Assembly: GCF_016786215.1 (NCBI RefSeq)
Contig: NZ_JADOBG010000001.1
Coordinates: forward strand, 144,386 to 208,385
Direction: 5' to 3'
DNA length: 64,000 nucleotides
From: Legionella bononiensis
Lineage (GTDB): Bacteria > Pseudomonadota > Gammaproteobacteria > Legionellales > Legionellaceae
Part shown: piece by piece, positions 1 to 12,047 of the stretch
Layout of the letters: every line of letters starts with the position of its first letter
Position numbering within the stretch: position 1 is the first letter of the stretch
Made by a program: the position numbers and the translations under genes
The notes under the pieces: model-generated
Database searches by the model: none
Seen by the model: only the letters and a program-made list of their open reading frames with translations
Told to the model about the DNA's origin: nothing

Positions 1-368
1 ATTAACATACCGGTGGAATAAATTTCAGGAGGTTGTTTTAACCGTTGATATGCCTCATATATAATATAAAGCGCTACTACAAAAAGAAGAGCGGCATTAA
101 ATGCAGCAGCTAGAATTTCAAATCGATAGTAACCAAAAGTACGGCGTGCATCAGCCGGTCGTTTACTTACATGAATAGCAATTAGTGCAATAATTAACGC
201 AGTAACATCGGTTAACATATGCGCAGCGTCGGAGATTAATGCAAGGCTGCCGGTTAGAATACCGCCGATTAGCTCAGCAATCAAAAAACCACCTGTTAAT
301 GAAAGAGCCCACCAAAGTGATTGTTCTCTCGAAACTCCTTGAACATTGGGCTTAATCTTTTTGTCCAT
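1..368 (-). CDS. CDF family cation efflux protein, partial
   Basis: N-terminal 122 residues of a cation diffusion facilitator; the gene runs off the left edge. The translation shows several hydrophobic helices and the CDF metal-site signature HMLTD inside SDAAHMLTDV in TM2, so it probably exports Zn or Cd from the cytoplasm by proton antiport (CzcD/ZitB type). The ATG at 368 follows an AGGAAG ribosome site. It is the last gene seen on the minus-strand metal-resistance block, which fits its role. The cytoplasmic C-terminal domain lies outside the window. Confidence 0.88.
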   Translation of the reverse strand, partial: MDKKIKPNVQGVSREQSLWWALSLTGGFLIAELIGGILTGSLALISDAAHMLTDVTALIIALIAIHVSKRPADARRTFGYYRFEILAAAFNAALLFVVALYIIYEAYQRLKQPPEIYSTGML

Positions 369-447
369 AATGTCTTCCTAACAATGATGTGTCACATCAC
401 TCCCGATGCATCTAACAATTAGCACTTAAAGGCACTTGGCACACCCT

Positions 448-624
448 TTATAACATTCTAAATGAAACCCCGTGTAAAAAAATGGCTGCAAACATTAGAA
501 AAATAAAGAGAACAATAATGAAATACCGGCTTTTTCTTTTTTTAAAAATGAAAAGAGAAAGCCCGCATAACACAATGACTGCTGCAGACAGAGCGACTAA
601 AAACCACGGAGTAAGTTCCATCAT
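448..624 (-). CDS. Small two-helix membrane protein (58 aa)
   Basis: Short ORF starting MMELTPW with two hydrophobic segments (about residues 6-27 and 35-50) separated by a basic KKRKSR loop, as in a membrane hairpin. A GGAAAG sequence precedes the ATG. I do not recognise the family. It lies between metal efflux genes on the same strand, so a minor envelope role in the resistance block is a guess from position. Confidence 0.5.
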   Translation of the reverse strand: MMELTPWFLVALSAAVIVLCGLSLFIFKKRKSRYFIIVLFIFLMFAAIFLHGVSFRML

Positions 625-651
625 CTTTCCTTGACTGATTAAACACCTGAG

Positions 652-816
652 CTATTCTTTAGGTTCATGCATATGTCCACCATCACCACCAAACCCTCCT
701 TGATATCCTTCCTCAGGATGAGCTGTATCAGGATTTTTTTTTGCACAGGACATTAAACTGCAACCTAATAAGAATACCCCTATCAAAACAATAATTTTTT
801 TAAATCCCATAGTCAT
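652..816 (-). CDS. Small Gly/His-rich lipoprotein (54 aa)
   Basis: Starts MTMGFKK, followed by a hydrophobic signal segment with lipobox-like Cys positions (LLGC and LMSC). The tail is rich in Gly and ends with GGHMHEPKE. A lipid-anchored, His-containing tail in a metal-resistance block could bind metal in the periplasm, but that is inference. A similar tiny lipoprotein with a His-rich end occurs at 10981-11121 on the other side of the czc genes. Confidence 0.55.
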   Translation of the reverse strand: MTMGFKKIIVLIGVFLLGCSLMSCAKKNPDTAHPEEGYQGGFGGDGGHMHEPKE

Positions 817-920
817 TTTTTATTTCCTTTTGAATCGATACTTATTAAGCATAACATACTGAATATTAGGATGTATTCCTATTCTATTTGAGGATAATAT
901 GTCCCAACCCCAACACTACA

Positions 921-1298
921 TCATTTATTTTTATTATATTCCTCCAAATAATTAATTATCTTAGTGACGTCGTTAATGTTCATAGGCTTTGCAAAGCAAG
1001 GGTAACGACTGTTTTTTAAAATTTTATGAGGTGATGTACTCAATAATATAATGGGGGTCAGTTTATTAAAGATTGATTGTTCCCGGATAAGATCAGTCAG
1101 TTCAAAACAATCGCATTCTTTATTAAGCTCAGCATCAATCAAAATGACATGATAGGTTTTTAATTCCACCAAAACTAAGGTGGATTCAACATCCAAGGCC
1201 ATATCGACACAATGCCCCAATTGAGTTATTTGAGCGCGTATAATAATCCGTGCGCCAAGAGAGGGTTCGGTTACTAAGAAATGCAATTTGCTATTCAT
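921..1298 (-). CDS. Stand-alone receiver (REC) domain protein
   Basis: A 125-residue CheY-like fold with no output domain. The hydrophobic beta strands, the candidate phospho-acceptor Asp in ILIDAEL (about residue 55) and the conserved Lys-Pro near the end (AKPMN) are visible. The usual acidic pair after beta1 is reduced to a single Glu (LVTEP), so phosphorylation competence is uncertain. The start is supported by GAGAGGT before the ATG. No partner kinase is adjacent; the hybrid kinase at 15.8 kb is on the other strand. Confidence 0.72.
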   Translation of the reverse strand: MNSKLHFLVTEPSLGARIIIRAQITQLGHCVDMALDVESTLVLVELKTYHVILIDAELNKECDCFELTDLIREQSIFNKLTPIILLSTSPHKILKNSRYPCFAKPMNINDVTKIINYLEEYNKNK

Positions 1299-1352
1299 AT
1301 ACTACCTCTCAATATATAGCCTCTTTTGTTAACACTCCCTTATTTCTTATTT

Positions 1353-1682
1353 TTAATGCCTACACACTGCATGCCTTAAAGCACTACAAATCCAAACATT
1401 CAAACTCACTCCTGAATTTTTTGCCGCCATGAATACATCTCGATGAAGCTCGGGCGAAATAGTGAGTGTCAATTGTCCTAATAAAGGTACTTCAGGCTCT
1501 TTAAATTGTTTCTCACAACTTTTTAGATAATGATCAATCGCTTCCATAAAGGCTTTTTTTAAATGGTGAGCCATAGTTGCCTGAAAAGTAATTACCGCTT
1601 GCGTATTAATTATTTCTCCAAAAAACAATTCATTGAGATCGTCAAATACCACATGTCCAATGTAGCCTTTATACTGCAACAT
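1353..1682 (-). CDS. hicB: HicB family antitoxin, orphan
   Basis: The 109-residue protein has the HicB layout: an N-terminal partial RNase-H-like domain starting YKGYIGHVVFDD, and a C-terminal ribbon-helix-helix-like segment (LTLTISPELHRDVFMAAKNSGVS). A strong AGGAGGT ribosome site precedes the ATG. HicB normally neutralises the mRNA interferase HicA and represses its own operon. No HicA-like ORF of about 60-80 residues is present on either side, so this looks like an orphan antitoxin or regulator. It lies directly downstream of cadA on the same strand. Confidence 0.75.
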   Translation of the reverse strand: MLQYKGYIGHVVFDDLNELFFGEIINTQAVITFQATMAHHLKKAFMEAIDHYLKSCEKQFKEPEVPLLGQLTLTISPELHRDVFMAAKNSGVSLNVWICSALRHAVCRH

Positions 1683-1729
1683 AACGACCTCCTAACTCAT
1701 GTAACAAGCGTACTATTTACGCCCTTTAA

Positions 1730-3907
1730 TTACTTAATTAACGTGTCACTTTCGGCTAAATGAGTCTTTTTCATATAGCTTTTATGAGCGTTCAGCAATC
1801 GTAAACCATTTGCCACCACTATTAAACTAGCACCCATATCAGCAAATACAGCCATCCACAAGGTAGCTAATCCACTAAGAGCTAAAATAAAGAACACCAA
1901 TTTAATAATCAGGGATAGGCTGATGTTTTGCTGTAGAATACGAGACGTTTTACGACTTAAGTGAATGTATAAAGGCAGCATCGCCAGATTATCATTCATT
2001 AAAGCGACATCGGCTGTTTCTAAAGCAGTATCAGTGCCTTTTCCCATAGCAAAACTTATAGTAGCTGCAGCCAAGGCTGGGGCATCATTAATTCCATCAC
2101 CGACCATCCCTACTGCTTTATATTCCTTCAGAAGAAGACCAATAGCCTTCATTTTGTCTGTAGGTAATACATTCGCTTGTACTTCATCAATTCCTACAAG
2201 CGTTGCAATAGCACGAGCGGTAATGGCATTATCTCCGGTGAGCATCGCAGTTTTTATGCCTTGTTGATGCAAGGCTTCAATAGCCTTTTTACTGGTGGGA
2301 CGAAGTGTATCTGCTACAGCAAAAATCGCTAAAACCTGAGTCTTATTGCTTAAGATCACGGTTGTTTTCCCTTCTTCTTCCAATCGTTCGAGCGCTTGTT
2401 CGACTCCTAAACTACATACTTCATTGTCTTCAGCTAATTGATGATTCCCTACATAATAGAGTTCTTGGTCAACGAGGCCTTTAACACCTCGACCTGGCAA
2501 TGCGCTAAATTGATCTATGGATAGCATCACTTCATCAGGCTGCTCTTGATGCCAATAGGCCACCAATGCGTGTGCCACGGGATGTTCGGAGTGAGAATCG
2601 AGGCTTGCTGCCAATAGTAATAACTCGCTCTTTGTATGGTTTTTATCATAAGCAATAAAATCGGTAACTACCGGTTTTCCTTCAGTTAATGTGCCTGTTT
2701 TATCCAGGGCAATTAATTTTAAGCGATATCCATTCTCTAAATAACTTCCCCCTTTGATAAGTATCCCGCTCTTAGCTGCAGCGGCTAAACCACTTACCAC
2801 TGTAACAGGTGTCGAGATAACTAAGGCACAAGGGCACGCAATAACCAGTAAGGTTAATGCTTTATAGATCCAATCATAAAAAGGATAACCAAATACCAAG
2901 GGTGGGATAAGGGCGATTAGAACGGCAATGAGTACCATTATTGGGGTATAATACCTCGCAAATTGATCGACAAATCGCTGAGTTGGCGCACGCTCACTTT
3001 GTGCTTGTTCAATCGCCTTACCAATTTTTGCGAGTAGGGTATCCCCTGAAGCATTACTCACTTTGACTTCAAACGAACCATGTTCATTGAGTGTTCCGGC
3101 AAAAACACTATCCCCTACTCGTTTACTCACCGGCATTGATTCTCCAGTAATAGGCGCTTGATTCACCGTACTTTGACCTGAAATCAAATGACCATCGAGA
3201 GGAATACGCTCACCGGGTTTCACTCTAAATACGGCACCAGGTTGTACTTCTGTAACAAGTAGTGTGTGCCATTGACCATTGTCCCCTTTAACCAGAGCGA
3301 CCTCTGGGGCAATTTCCATTAAACTTCGAATCGCCTGACGTGCCTTATCTAAGGAATAACGCTCAATACGCTCAGCAAGTGCAAATAAAACGGTCACCAT
3401 TGCAGCTTCTGGCCATGCACCAATAAAGGCAGCACCCGTTATGGCAATTAACATTAAGCTGTTAATGTTCATCGCTTTCGTGCGTAAAGCAATCCACCCT
3501 TTTTTAATGGTTGCAGGACCACTTAACGCTATAGCTAATAAGGCAGGAACAATGACCCAAATGGATTGTTCTGATGCAAAATAATACGCAGCTAATTCTG
3601 AAAAAAGTGCAAATAATCCAGCAATTCCAATGGCACCCCAAGACGCATCAATACCAAAACGCTTGCCCTTTTGGTCTGACACATTGCTACTTTTAGAACG
3701 AACGCTCATACCCAGGCTTTCAATTTTTTGCTGTATGGGCTCAATAGTAGATAAAGAATGGTGTACGGTTACTTCTTCCGCGATGAAATTAAAATCTAAT
3801 TGTTTTATTTCAGGTATCGTTTGTAATTGCTTTCTGATTAATTGTTCCTCAGAAGGACAATCAAGGCCTGCAACAAAAAAGGTCGTTAATGTTAAAGGTG
3901 CGGTCAT
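1730..3907 (-). CDS. cadA: Cd/Zn/Pb-translocating P1B-type ATPase
   Basis: A 725-residue heavy-metal P-type ATPase exporting divalent soft metals across the inner membrane. Visible motifs are the N-terminal HMA domain with GLDCPSEE (CxxEE instead of CxxC, about residue 15), the CPC metal site in the membrane (about 356), the phosphorylation loop DKTGTLT (about 400) and GDGIND (about 601). The CPC motif plus the CPSEE domain points to the ZntA/CadA group rather than copper pumps. I chose the ATG at 3907 because GGAG precedes it; a TTG 33 bases upstream is poorer. The arsR-type gene lies 86 bp upstream, which suggests joint regulation. Confidence 0.93.
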   Translation of the reverse strand: MTAPLTLTTFFVAGLDCPSEEQLIRKQLQTIPEIKQLDFNFIAEEVTVHHSLSTIEPIQQKIESLGMSVRSKSSNVSDQKGKRFGIDASWGAIGIAGLFALFSELAAYYFASEQSIWVIVPALLAIALSGPATIKKGWIALRTKAMNINSLMLIAITGAAFIGAWPEAAMVTVLFALAERIERYSLDKARQAIRSLMEIAPEVALVKGDNGQWHTLLVTEVQPGAVFRVKPGERIPLDGHLISGQSTVNQAPITGESMPVSKRVGDSVFAGTLNEHGSFEVKVSNASGDTLLAKIGKAIEQAQSERAPTQRFVDQFARYYTPIMVLIAVLIALIPPLVFGYPFYDWIYKALTLLVIACPCALVISTPVTVVSGLAAAAKSGILIKGGSYLENGYRLKLIALDKTGTLTEGKPVVTDFIAYDKNHTKSELLLLAASLDSHSEHPVAHALVAYWHQEQPDEVMLSIDQFSALPGRGVKGLVDQELYYVGNHQLAEDNEVCSLGVEQALERLEEEGKTTVILSNKTQVLAIFAVADTLRPTSKKAIEALHQQGIKTAMLTGDNAITARAIATLVGIDEVQANVLPTDKMKAIGLLLKEYKAVGMVGDGINDAPALAAATISFAMGKGTDTALETADVALMNDNLAMLPLYIHLSRKTSRILQQNISLSLIIKLVFFILALSGLATLWMAVFADMGASLIVVANGLRLLNAHKSYMKKTHLAESDTLIK

Positions 3908-3993
3908 AGTTAACACTCCAAATAGGCCTTGTTCTACCAATTAAGATATTCAACACCTTGCTCTCAAAGACGTGTTCCATTAGAAAAAACCTA

Positions 3994-4290
3994 TTAACTG
4001 TCCGTCTCTTCGGTAAAGTGCTTTAGCATGTCATCTAAAATACAGCGTACATGCGCATCATAAATACTGTAATAAATGTGTTTGCCTTCTCGGTTAGCAA
4101 CGAGCAGTCGAGCCGAACGAAGTAAACTCAAATGATGACTGGTTAGTGGTACCGATAATTGTAATTGTTGTGCCAGTTCAGAAACAGACTTAGCACCTTC
4201 TAAACAAGTCACCAAAAGTCTTAAGCGATTAGGTTCACCCATTAAATGTAAAATATCACTTAGCGTTATCATTTGATCGTGTGTTAGCAT
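3994..4290 (-). CDS. ArsR/SmtB family metal-responsive repressor
   Basis: A 98-residue winged-helix repressor with the recognition helix region SVPLTSHHLSLLRSARLL. The C-terminal helix carries the full alpha-5 metal motif D-x-H-x10-H-x-x-E (D of YDAHV through the E of HFTEE). That is the zinc-type site of SmtB/CzrA; the alpha-3 CVC site of cadmium/arsenic sensors is absent (the sequence there is LEGAKS). It should release DNA when Zn, Co or a similar ion binds. It precedes cadA on the same strand and has a palindrome just upstream. Confidence 0.88.
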   Translation of the reverse strand: MLTHDQMITLSDILHLMGEPNRLRLLVTCLEGAKSVSELAQQLQLSVPLTSHHLSLLRSARLLVANREGKHIYYSIYDAHVRCILDDMLKHFTEETDS

Positions 4291-4302
4291 AATGACTTAA
4301 AC

Positions 4303-4322
4303 AGTTAAACAAGTATTTAACT
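4303..4322. promoter_or_regulatory. Candidate ArsR/SmtB operator
   Basis: Perfect inverted repeat with 7-base arms AGTTAAA and TTTAACT separated by 6 bases, 13 bases upstream of the repressor ATG. Size and position fit the imperfect 12-2-12 operators of the SmtB family, implying autorepression and control of cadA. Confidence 0.6.
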
Positions 4323-4355
4323 ATTACTATAGCTAAATACCGTGCTTTGTCAAAT

Positions 4356-7517
<3,162 letters not shown>

Positions 7518-8756
7518 TTAGTGCTCATGGCTTGCGCCATCTTTACCTAATTCAGCTTTCATAAAGAAACTGTTTCTACTCACATAGCGTTGGTCTTTAT
7601 CAAGACCTGACACTACCTCCGCCCACTCGTCGTCCTTCTGCCCTAAAGTCACTGGAGTGGCTTCAAAATAATCACCTTGCTGTACAAAAACCACCTCGCG
7701 ATCATTTAGACGTTGAATGGCAGAAAGAAGCACCGCAACAGGCACTTCTTTTTCTTTAATGGTGATGGCTGCATTCACATACATGCCAGGTAACCACGCA
7801 CGAGCTTCATTGGGGATTATTGCTCGAGCTAAAGTGGTTTGACTGTCTTCAATCCCTAAAGGAGCAATGTAAGAAATGATGCTCGTGGATTGGGGCTTAC
7901 CTTCATCACCTGTTACGGTGACTTCCATACCTGACTTTATCAAAGGTGCTTCTTTGCGATATAAGGTAAAATCTGCCCATACATTAGCAAGATTAGCCAC
8001 TTCAAAAATGGGTTTTGTACTTTGTGCCAACTCACCATTGGTTGCATATTTTTGTACAATAGTCCCGGTCATCGGTGCGGTTATAGTGTAATTTTGTAAG
8101 CTCTCGTTACTTTCAATCGTGACTAGCACCTCGCCTTTGGTCACCTCATCCCCCAAATTTTTATTGATGGCTTTAATAATACCTGAATAACGGGCATAAA
8201 TAGGGGTAAGGGTATCGCGATTGGGAACAATTTTTCCTACTACCTTTAATTGAGTTTTAATGGTTTGGCTTTGTGCGACCACTGTTTGGATGTCTGCAGC
8301 TTTTAAAACGGTCTGGGGAATTTTAACGCGCCCTTCCGCAGTCTCATAATGCCAGGTTATGTTTTGCCCCTGGATGTTTAAGTTAATCCCTACTTCAAAT
8401 GAATGGGGTTCACGAATCACTTCATTACTTTGTAAAAAAGTCTCAACAGGTGTGAAATGAATAGTTTCTTTTTTTCCAGAAAAGCGAGTTAACGCAACAG
8501 TTAATCGCGCTTTATCAGGTGACATGACTTCTCCATTCTCATAAAAGTAGGCACGAAAATGAGGAGGCATGCCCCGTTCAAAAATTAAAAGCTCCATAGC
8601 CAATGAATCTTTTTTAAATAAACGACCGCCTTGTGGTCCTTTTTCTATACTTTCTTGATGTTCAGTTTCTTCCGCAGCGGTTGAATCTTCTCCCGCCCAT
8701 ACATGAAAAAAACACAGAACACTGACTATAATAATGAAGGGTTTTAAAAAGTTCAT
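7518..8756 (-). CDS. czcB: RND periplasmic adaptor, CzcB/HelB type
   Basis: A 412-residue membrane-fusion protein with an N-terminal signal segment ending near VWAGEDS. It has a barrel-sandwich/lipoyl region (GEVLVTIESNESLQNYTITAPMTG lies in this part) and a C-terminal membrane-proximal domain (MYVNAAITIKEKEVPV). It bridges the RND pump and the outer-membrane channel. The start overlaps the end of czcC by 4 bases, showing translational coupling. Acidic residues and His sit near both ends (EETEHQES, GASHEH) and may help bind metal. Confidence 0.9.
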   Translation of the reverse strand: MNFLKPFIIIVSVLCFFHVWAGEDSTAAEETEHQESIEKGPQGGRLFKKDSLAMELLIFERGMPPHFRAYFYENGEVMSPDKARLTVALTRFSGKKETIHFTPVETFLQSNEVIREPHSFEVGINLNIQGQNITWHYETAEGRVKIPQTVLKAADIQTVVAQSQTIKTQLKVVGKIVPNRDTLTPIYARYSGIIKAINKNLGDEVTKGEVLVTIESNESLQNYTITAPMTGTIVQKYATNGELAQSTKPIFEVANLANVWADFTLYRKEAPLIKSGMEVTVTGDEGKPQSTSIISYIAPLGIEDSQTTLARAIIPNEARAWLPGMYVNAAITIKEKEVPVAVLLSAIQRLNDREVVFVQQGDYFEATPVTLGQKDDEWAEVVSGLDKDQRYVSRNSFFMKAELGKDGASHEH

Positions 8757-10000
8757 TTGCTCTCCTTGGGATTATCCAGCCCCAAAAGTCCTGTGATCTG
8801 AATTAATGATTTATGATAATCGGCATGAGCTTGTTGATAATGTCGCTCTTCCTCGTATAACGCATTTAAAGCTACGGATAATTCAATGTAGGTGTAACGC
8901 CCCATTTGATACCCTTCTTGAGCAAGGTTTATGGATTTACGTGCTAAGGGTAACAACGATTTAGTAACCAATTGTGCTTCATAATTGTTTTGCTGTGCCT
9001 GTAAAAAGAACGCGTAGAGATTTTGGCGCAATTCCAATTGGGTTCCTCGATATTCATGAGCAGTTTGAGTGTATTGTGCTTCAGCTGTGAGAATTTTTCC
9101 TTGGTTTCGCTCGTATACAGGAACTTGGGCATAAGCTGAGGCAACAGCCGCATTACTGCCATCGTCTGAAAAATGACGGCCACCCAATTGGATGTTTAAA
9201 TCAGGCCAAACCGATTTTTTTACCGCAGTAATGGTGGCGCGTTTGGCTTGCAGCAGAAGTTTCATTTGCAGTAATTGCGGACTTCCCGCTATTTTCTTTA
9301 ATAATTGCGGCCAGTCCCACAACGTACCTGGCAATCCTCTATCCACCAATACATTATCAATACGGAAACTAGTTCCTAATAACCGCGCCAATTTTGCGCG
9401 CTGTAACAAGGCCTCACGTCCTGCTTTATTCTCTTGAATACGCGCTTCACCCAATCGCACCTGGGCTAATCGTAAATCTAATTCCGCTCCAGCTCCCGCT
9501 TTTACACGGCGATCTATTGCAGAAACTATGTCTTGGTTTAATTTTATTAATTTCTTGGTGACGAGATGCCATTGAGAGGCATACAATGCATCCACATAAG
9601 CCACACCCACAGCAACATAGAGCACTGCTTTTTGCACATTAATACTGGCAAGGGAGGCTAGATAATCCGCATAAGTCGCTTTTTGCAGGTACTGTAACCG
9701 ATGGCCTAAAGGAATGGGTTGCGTTATAGAAAAAGTCGTTTCTGCAGCTTCATAACTGCTGTAAGAACCTGAGCCACCAAAGTTTTCTGCGGTCAGTGTG
9801 ACTTGAGGGTTAGGATAAAGTCCGCTTTGAATAAAGTAGCCACGAATTGCCTGTGCTTTGTCAATTGTTGCCTGCAATTCTGGATTGTTTTGATAGGCTT
9901 GATTCAATGCGTCTTTAAATGTAAGTGGATTAGCAGCCATCACTTCGTTGAAAACAAAGATGAATAAAACCGTAACTATCCCTCTGATAAAATAAAGCAT
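8753..10000 (-). CDS. czcC: TolC-family outer membrane channel, CzcC/HelC type
   Basis: A 415-residue outer-membrane efflux protein with a signal peptide (MLYFIRGIVTVLFIFVFNEVMA) and the two long helical repeats of the OEP fold (LTFKDALNQAYQNNPELQ at the start of the first). It completes the tripartite exporter. I chose the ATG at 10000 with AAGGTAAGG just upstream, not the TTG at 10012. A divergent promoter region separates it from the binding-protein gene at 10174. Confidence 0.9.
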   Translation of the reverse strand: MLYFIRGIVTVLFIFVFNEVMAANPLTFKDALNQAYQNNPELQATIDKAQAIRGYFIQSGLYPNPQVTLTAENFGGSGSYSSYEAAETTFSITQPIPLGHRLQYLQKATYADYLASLASINVQKAVLYVAVGVAYVDALYASQWHLVTKKLIKLNQDIVSAIDRRVKAGAGAELDLRLAQVRLGEARIQENKAGREALLQRAKLARLLGTSFRIDNVLVDRGLPGTLWDWPQLLKKIAGSPQLLQMKLLLQAKRATITAVKKSVWPDLNIQLGGRHFSDDGSNAAVASAYAQVPVYERNQGKILTAEAQYTQTAHEYRGTQLELRQNLYAFFLQAQQNNYEAQLVTKSLLPLARKSINLAQEGYQMGRYTYIELSVALNALYEEERHYQQAHADYHKSLIQITGLLGLDNPKESK

Positions 10001-10173
10001 CCTTACCTTCAATAATTGTCTGTATTAACGAATCTCTATTGAGTTTACCCTTAAATAGATTAATTATACACCCCTGCGATTTATTCTTTAAAAATCATTT
10101 AAAAACCTGAGGATACATGTTAAAACAAAGATATTGATTATCAAATTAATGCGTTATTATAAGTGACTCTGCT

Positions 10174-10908
10174 ATGTTGATTCGGTTTATAGGCATAATT
10201 CTTTTGATACATACTTCTCTCATAGCAGCTAAGCCCTTAACAGTAGGAATTGTATCTTACGATCCTCCGTTTACTATGCGTGCGGATAAAGATCATTATT
10301 TTGGTTTTGATATTGAGCTGATGACTAGCCTTTGTACCGAAATGAAGACTCAATGCCAATTTAAACCCATGCCTTTTAACCAACTGTTTACTCAATTAAA
10401 CAAAGGAACAATCGATCTGGCAATTGCTGCCATCATCATTACCAATGAAAGGCAACAACAATTTTCTTTTAGTCTGCCTTATTTAATAAGTAAAGCACGC
10501 TTTATGACAACCCATAAAAATTCAATCACCACAGTGGGAGATTTAACGAAAAAAAATGTGGGTGCTATAGAAGGTAGTATATTTAAAGACTGGATTACTC
10601 AAAAATTGCCAGGAACATCCATTACAGAATACTCTACGACAGAACAATTAATCAGCGCATTAAATAAAAACGAAGTGGATGGTGTCTTAATGGACGATTT
10701 TTCTGCAGACTATTGGATAACCAATAATCAGCAATCGTTTAAAGGGATTGGAGAACCATTGCTCATTGGAACAGGCTATGGAATTATGGCTAAGAATGAC
10801 TCCCTTAAATTAATAAACAGAGTGAATAAAGCACTAAAAAAAATAGTAAACAATAATATTTATCTTTCTTTATATAAGAAATATTTTCATACCATTCCCA
10901 TGCACTAA
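10174..10908 (+). CDS. Solitary family-3 periplasmic solute-binding protein
   Basis: A 244-residue protein with a signal peptide (cleavage near IAAKP) and the bacterial type-3 solute-binding fold: LTVGIVSYDPPFTM, GFDIELM, IDLAIAAIIITNERQQQFSFS and the second-lobe segment VGAIEGSIFKDW. Such proteins usually bind polar amino acids for an ABC importer, but no permease or ATPase is nearby. It could feed a chromosomal transporter or act as a sensor. It is divergent from czcC. Confidence 0.82.
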   Translation: MLIRFIGIILLIHTSLIAAKPLTVGIVSYDPPFTMRADKDHYFGFDIELMTSLCTEMKTQCQFKPMPFNQLFTQLNKGTIDLAIAAIIITNERQQQFSFSLPYLISKARFMTTHKNSITTVGDLTKKNVGAIEGSIFKDWITQKLPGTSITEYSTTEQLISALNKNEVDGVLMDDFSADYWITNNQQSFKGIGEPLLIGTGYGIMAKNDSLKLINRVNKALKKIVNNNIYLSLYKKYFHTIPMH

Positions 10909-10980
10909 TGATTATAAACGCTTTCATTCCCATTCTTTTTAAATTACAGTTAATCTATTGAAACTAACACGGATAGTAAC

Positions 10981-11121
10981 ATGATTAGATTTTTTGTATT
11001 TTTAACACTTTTAGTGTTCTTATGCTCCTGTTCCTCGTCTACAGAAAGCACTAAATCCAATAATGACGCTCCGAAGAAACGCAGCTTTGGAGGCTATCAT
11101 CCTCACCATCCACGACATTAA
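10981..11121 (+). CDS. Tiny lipoprotein with His-rich tail (46 aa)
   Basis: Starts MIRFFVFLTLLVFLCSCSSS, a short signal segment with adjacent Cys residues fit for a lipobox, and ends GGYHPHHPRH. It lies between the binding-protein gene and a secreted hypothetical protein. Its small size and His tail recall the lipoprotein at 652-816; metal binding is only a possibility. Confidence 0.5.
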   Translation: MIRFFVFLTLLVFLCSCSSSTESTKSNNDAPKKRSFGGYHPHHPRH

Positions 11122-11157
11122 CAGAGGATAAATGACTCTCATTAAAAGGAGCAAACT

Positions 11158-11613
11158 ATGAATATAAAACGCTTTACCCTAAGTTCGTTATTCAACAAAA
11201 GTGTTAAAATCTCATTGCTTTTTTTTCTATTGATATCACTGGCAATAGCAAGTGAGCATCTTGCATCTCAAGTGATTATTCCTACGACTGCTCCAGAAAT
11301 ATTTCAAGAGATTGATGAGTACACTATAGTCCTTTATAAAGCAATTGAAAACAATCAGTTAAATGAAGTGCATTATCATGTTTTTGCTGTTCTCAAATTG
11401 GTGAACGCACTCCCTAATTTAAGCCAAAGTTTATCCCCAGCCCAATTAAAGATGCTTCAAAACTCTATTGCGTCTATTAAAAAACTGGCCACACAAATGG
11501 ATGCCAGCAGCGATGCGAATGACCAAGAAGCAACTCAAGCCCAATTTAAAAAACTACGAAGTTTTATAAATGAACTCCACACCTATTACTCCATTAAAAA
11601 ACATGTTCAATAA
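11158..11613 (+). CDS. Exported helical protein of unknown function
   Basis: A 151-residue protein with an N-terminal hydrophobic segment (about residues 18-32) followed by a mostly helical, soluble part. AAGGAG lies before the ATG. The sequence resembles no family I can name. The region around HYHVFAVLKLVNALPNL looks like a four-helix periplasmic domain of the kind found near metal-resistance loci, but that is a loose impression. Confidence 0.6.
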   Translation: MNIKRFTLSSLFNKSVKISLLFFLLISLAIASEHLASQVIIPTTAPEIFQEIDEYTIVLYKAIENNQLNEVHYHVFAVLKLVNALPNLSQSLSPAQLKMLQNSIASIKKLATQMDASSDANDQEATQAQFKKLRSFINELHTYYSIKKHVQ

Positions 11614-11700
11614 TTATAATAACTATCTTTTTAATGGAGTTCCCTTGGTGATCTATTTTCCTCTATACTTGAATCAATCTCACGATTAAAAAGAGCGATA

Positions 11701-11892
11701 ATGGACATCGTAATGAATCACAGTATTCTTGCTGTAAGTGGTGTTATTTTCGCTATAGGAATTGTATTGTTAGTTCTGGCCAATGGGAATTCTGGAAAAA
11801 CAATGAGGCGTATGGGACTTATTCTTTCTGGTTGTGCATTAATTGCCTTTACTCTCTTTTTTTTTCTCGATGTGCTTCCAACGAACACTTAA
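11701..11892 (+). CDS. Small two-TM membrane protein (63 aa)
   Basis: Two hydrophobic segments (about residues 8-26 and 38-57) with the loop NGNSGKTMRRMG between them, predicting an inner-membrane hairpin. An in-frame ATG 12 bases downstream is an alternative start. No function can be assigned. Confidence 0.55.
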   Translation: MDIVMNHSILAVSGVIFAIGIVLLVLANGNSGKTMRRMGLILSGCALIAFTLFFFLDVLPTNT

Positions 11893-12047
11893 CTTCTGAG
11901 CACAATCTTAAAGGATAAATCCCTCTTTAAATCGAGTACAGGCAATCAATTAATAAATTGAATCCTTATTAAATCAATGTATAGTTGAATTTAGGGATAG
12001 GGATACTTATAAAATCTACTACAAAAATCAGCAAGGGATGTTACGTT

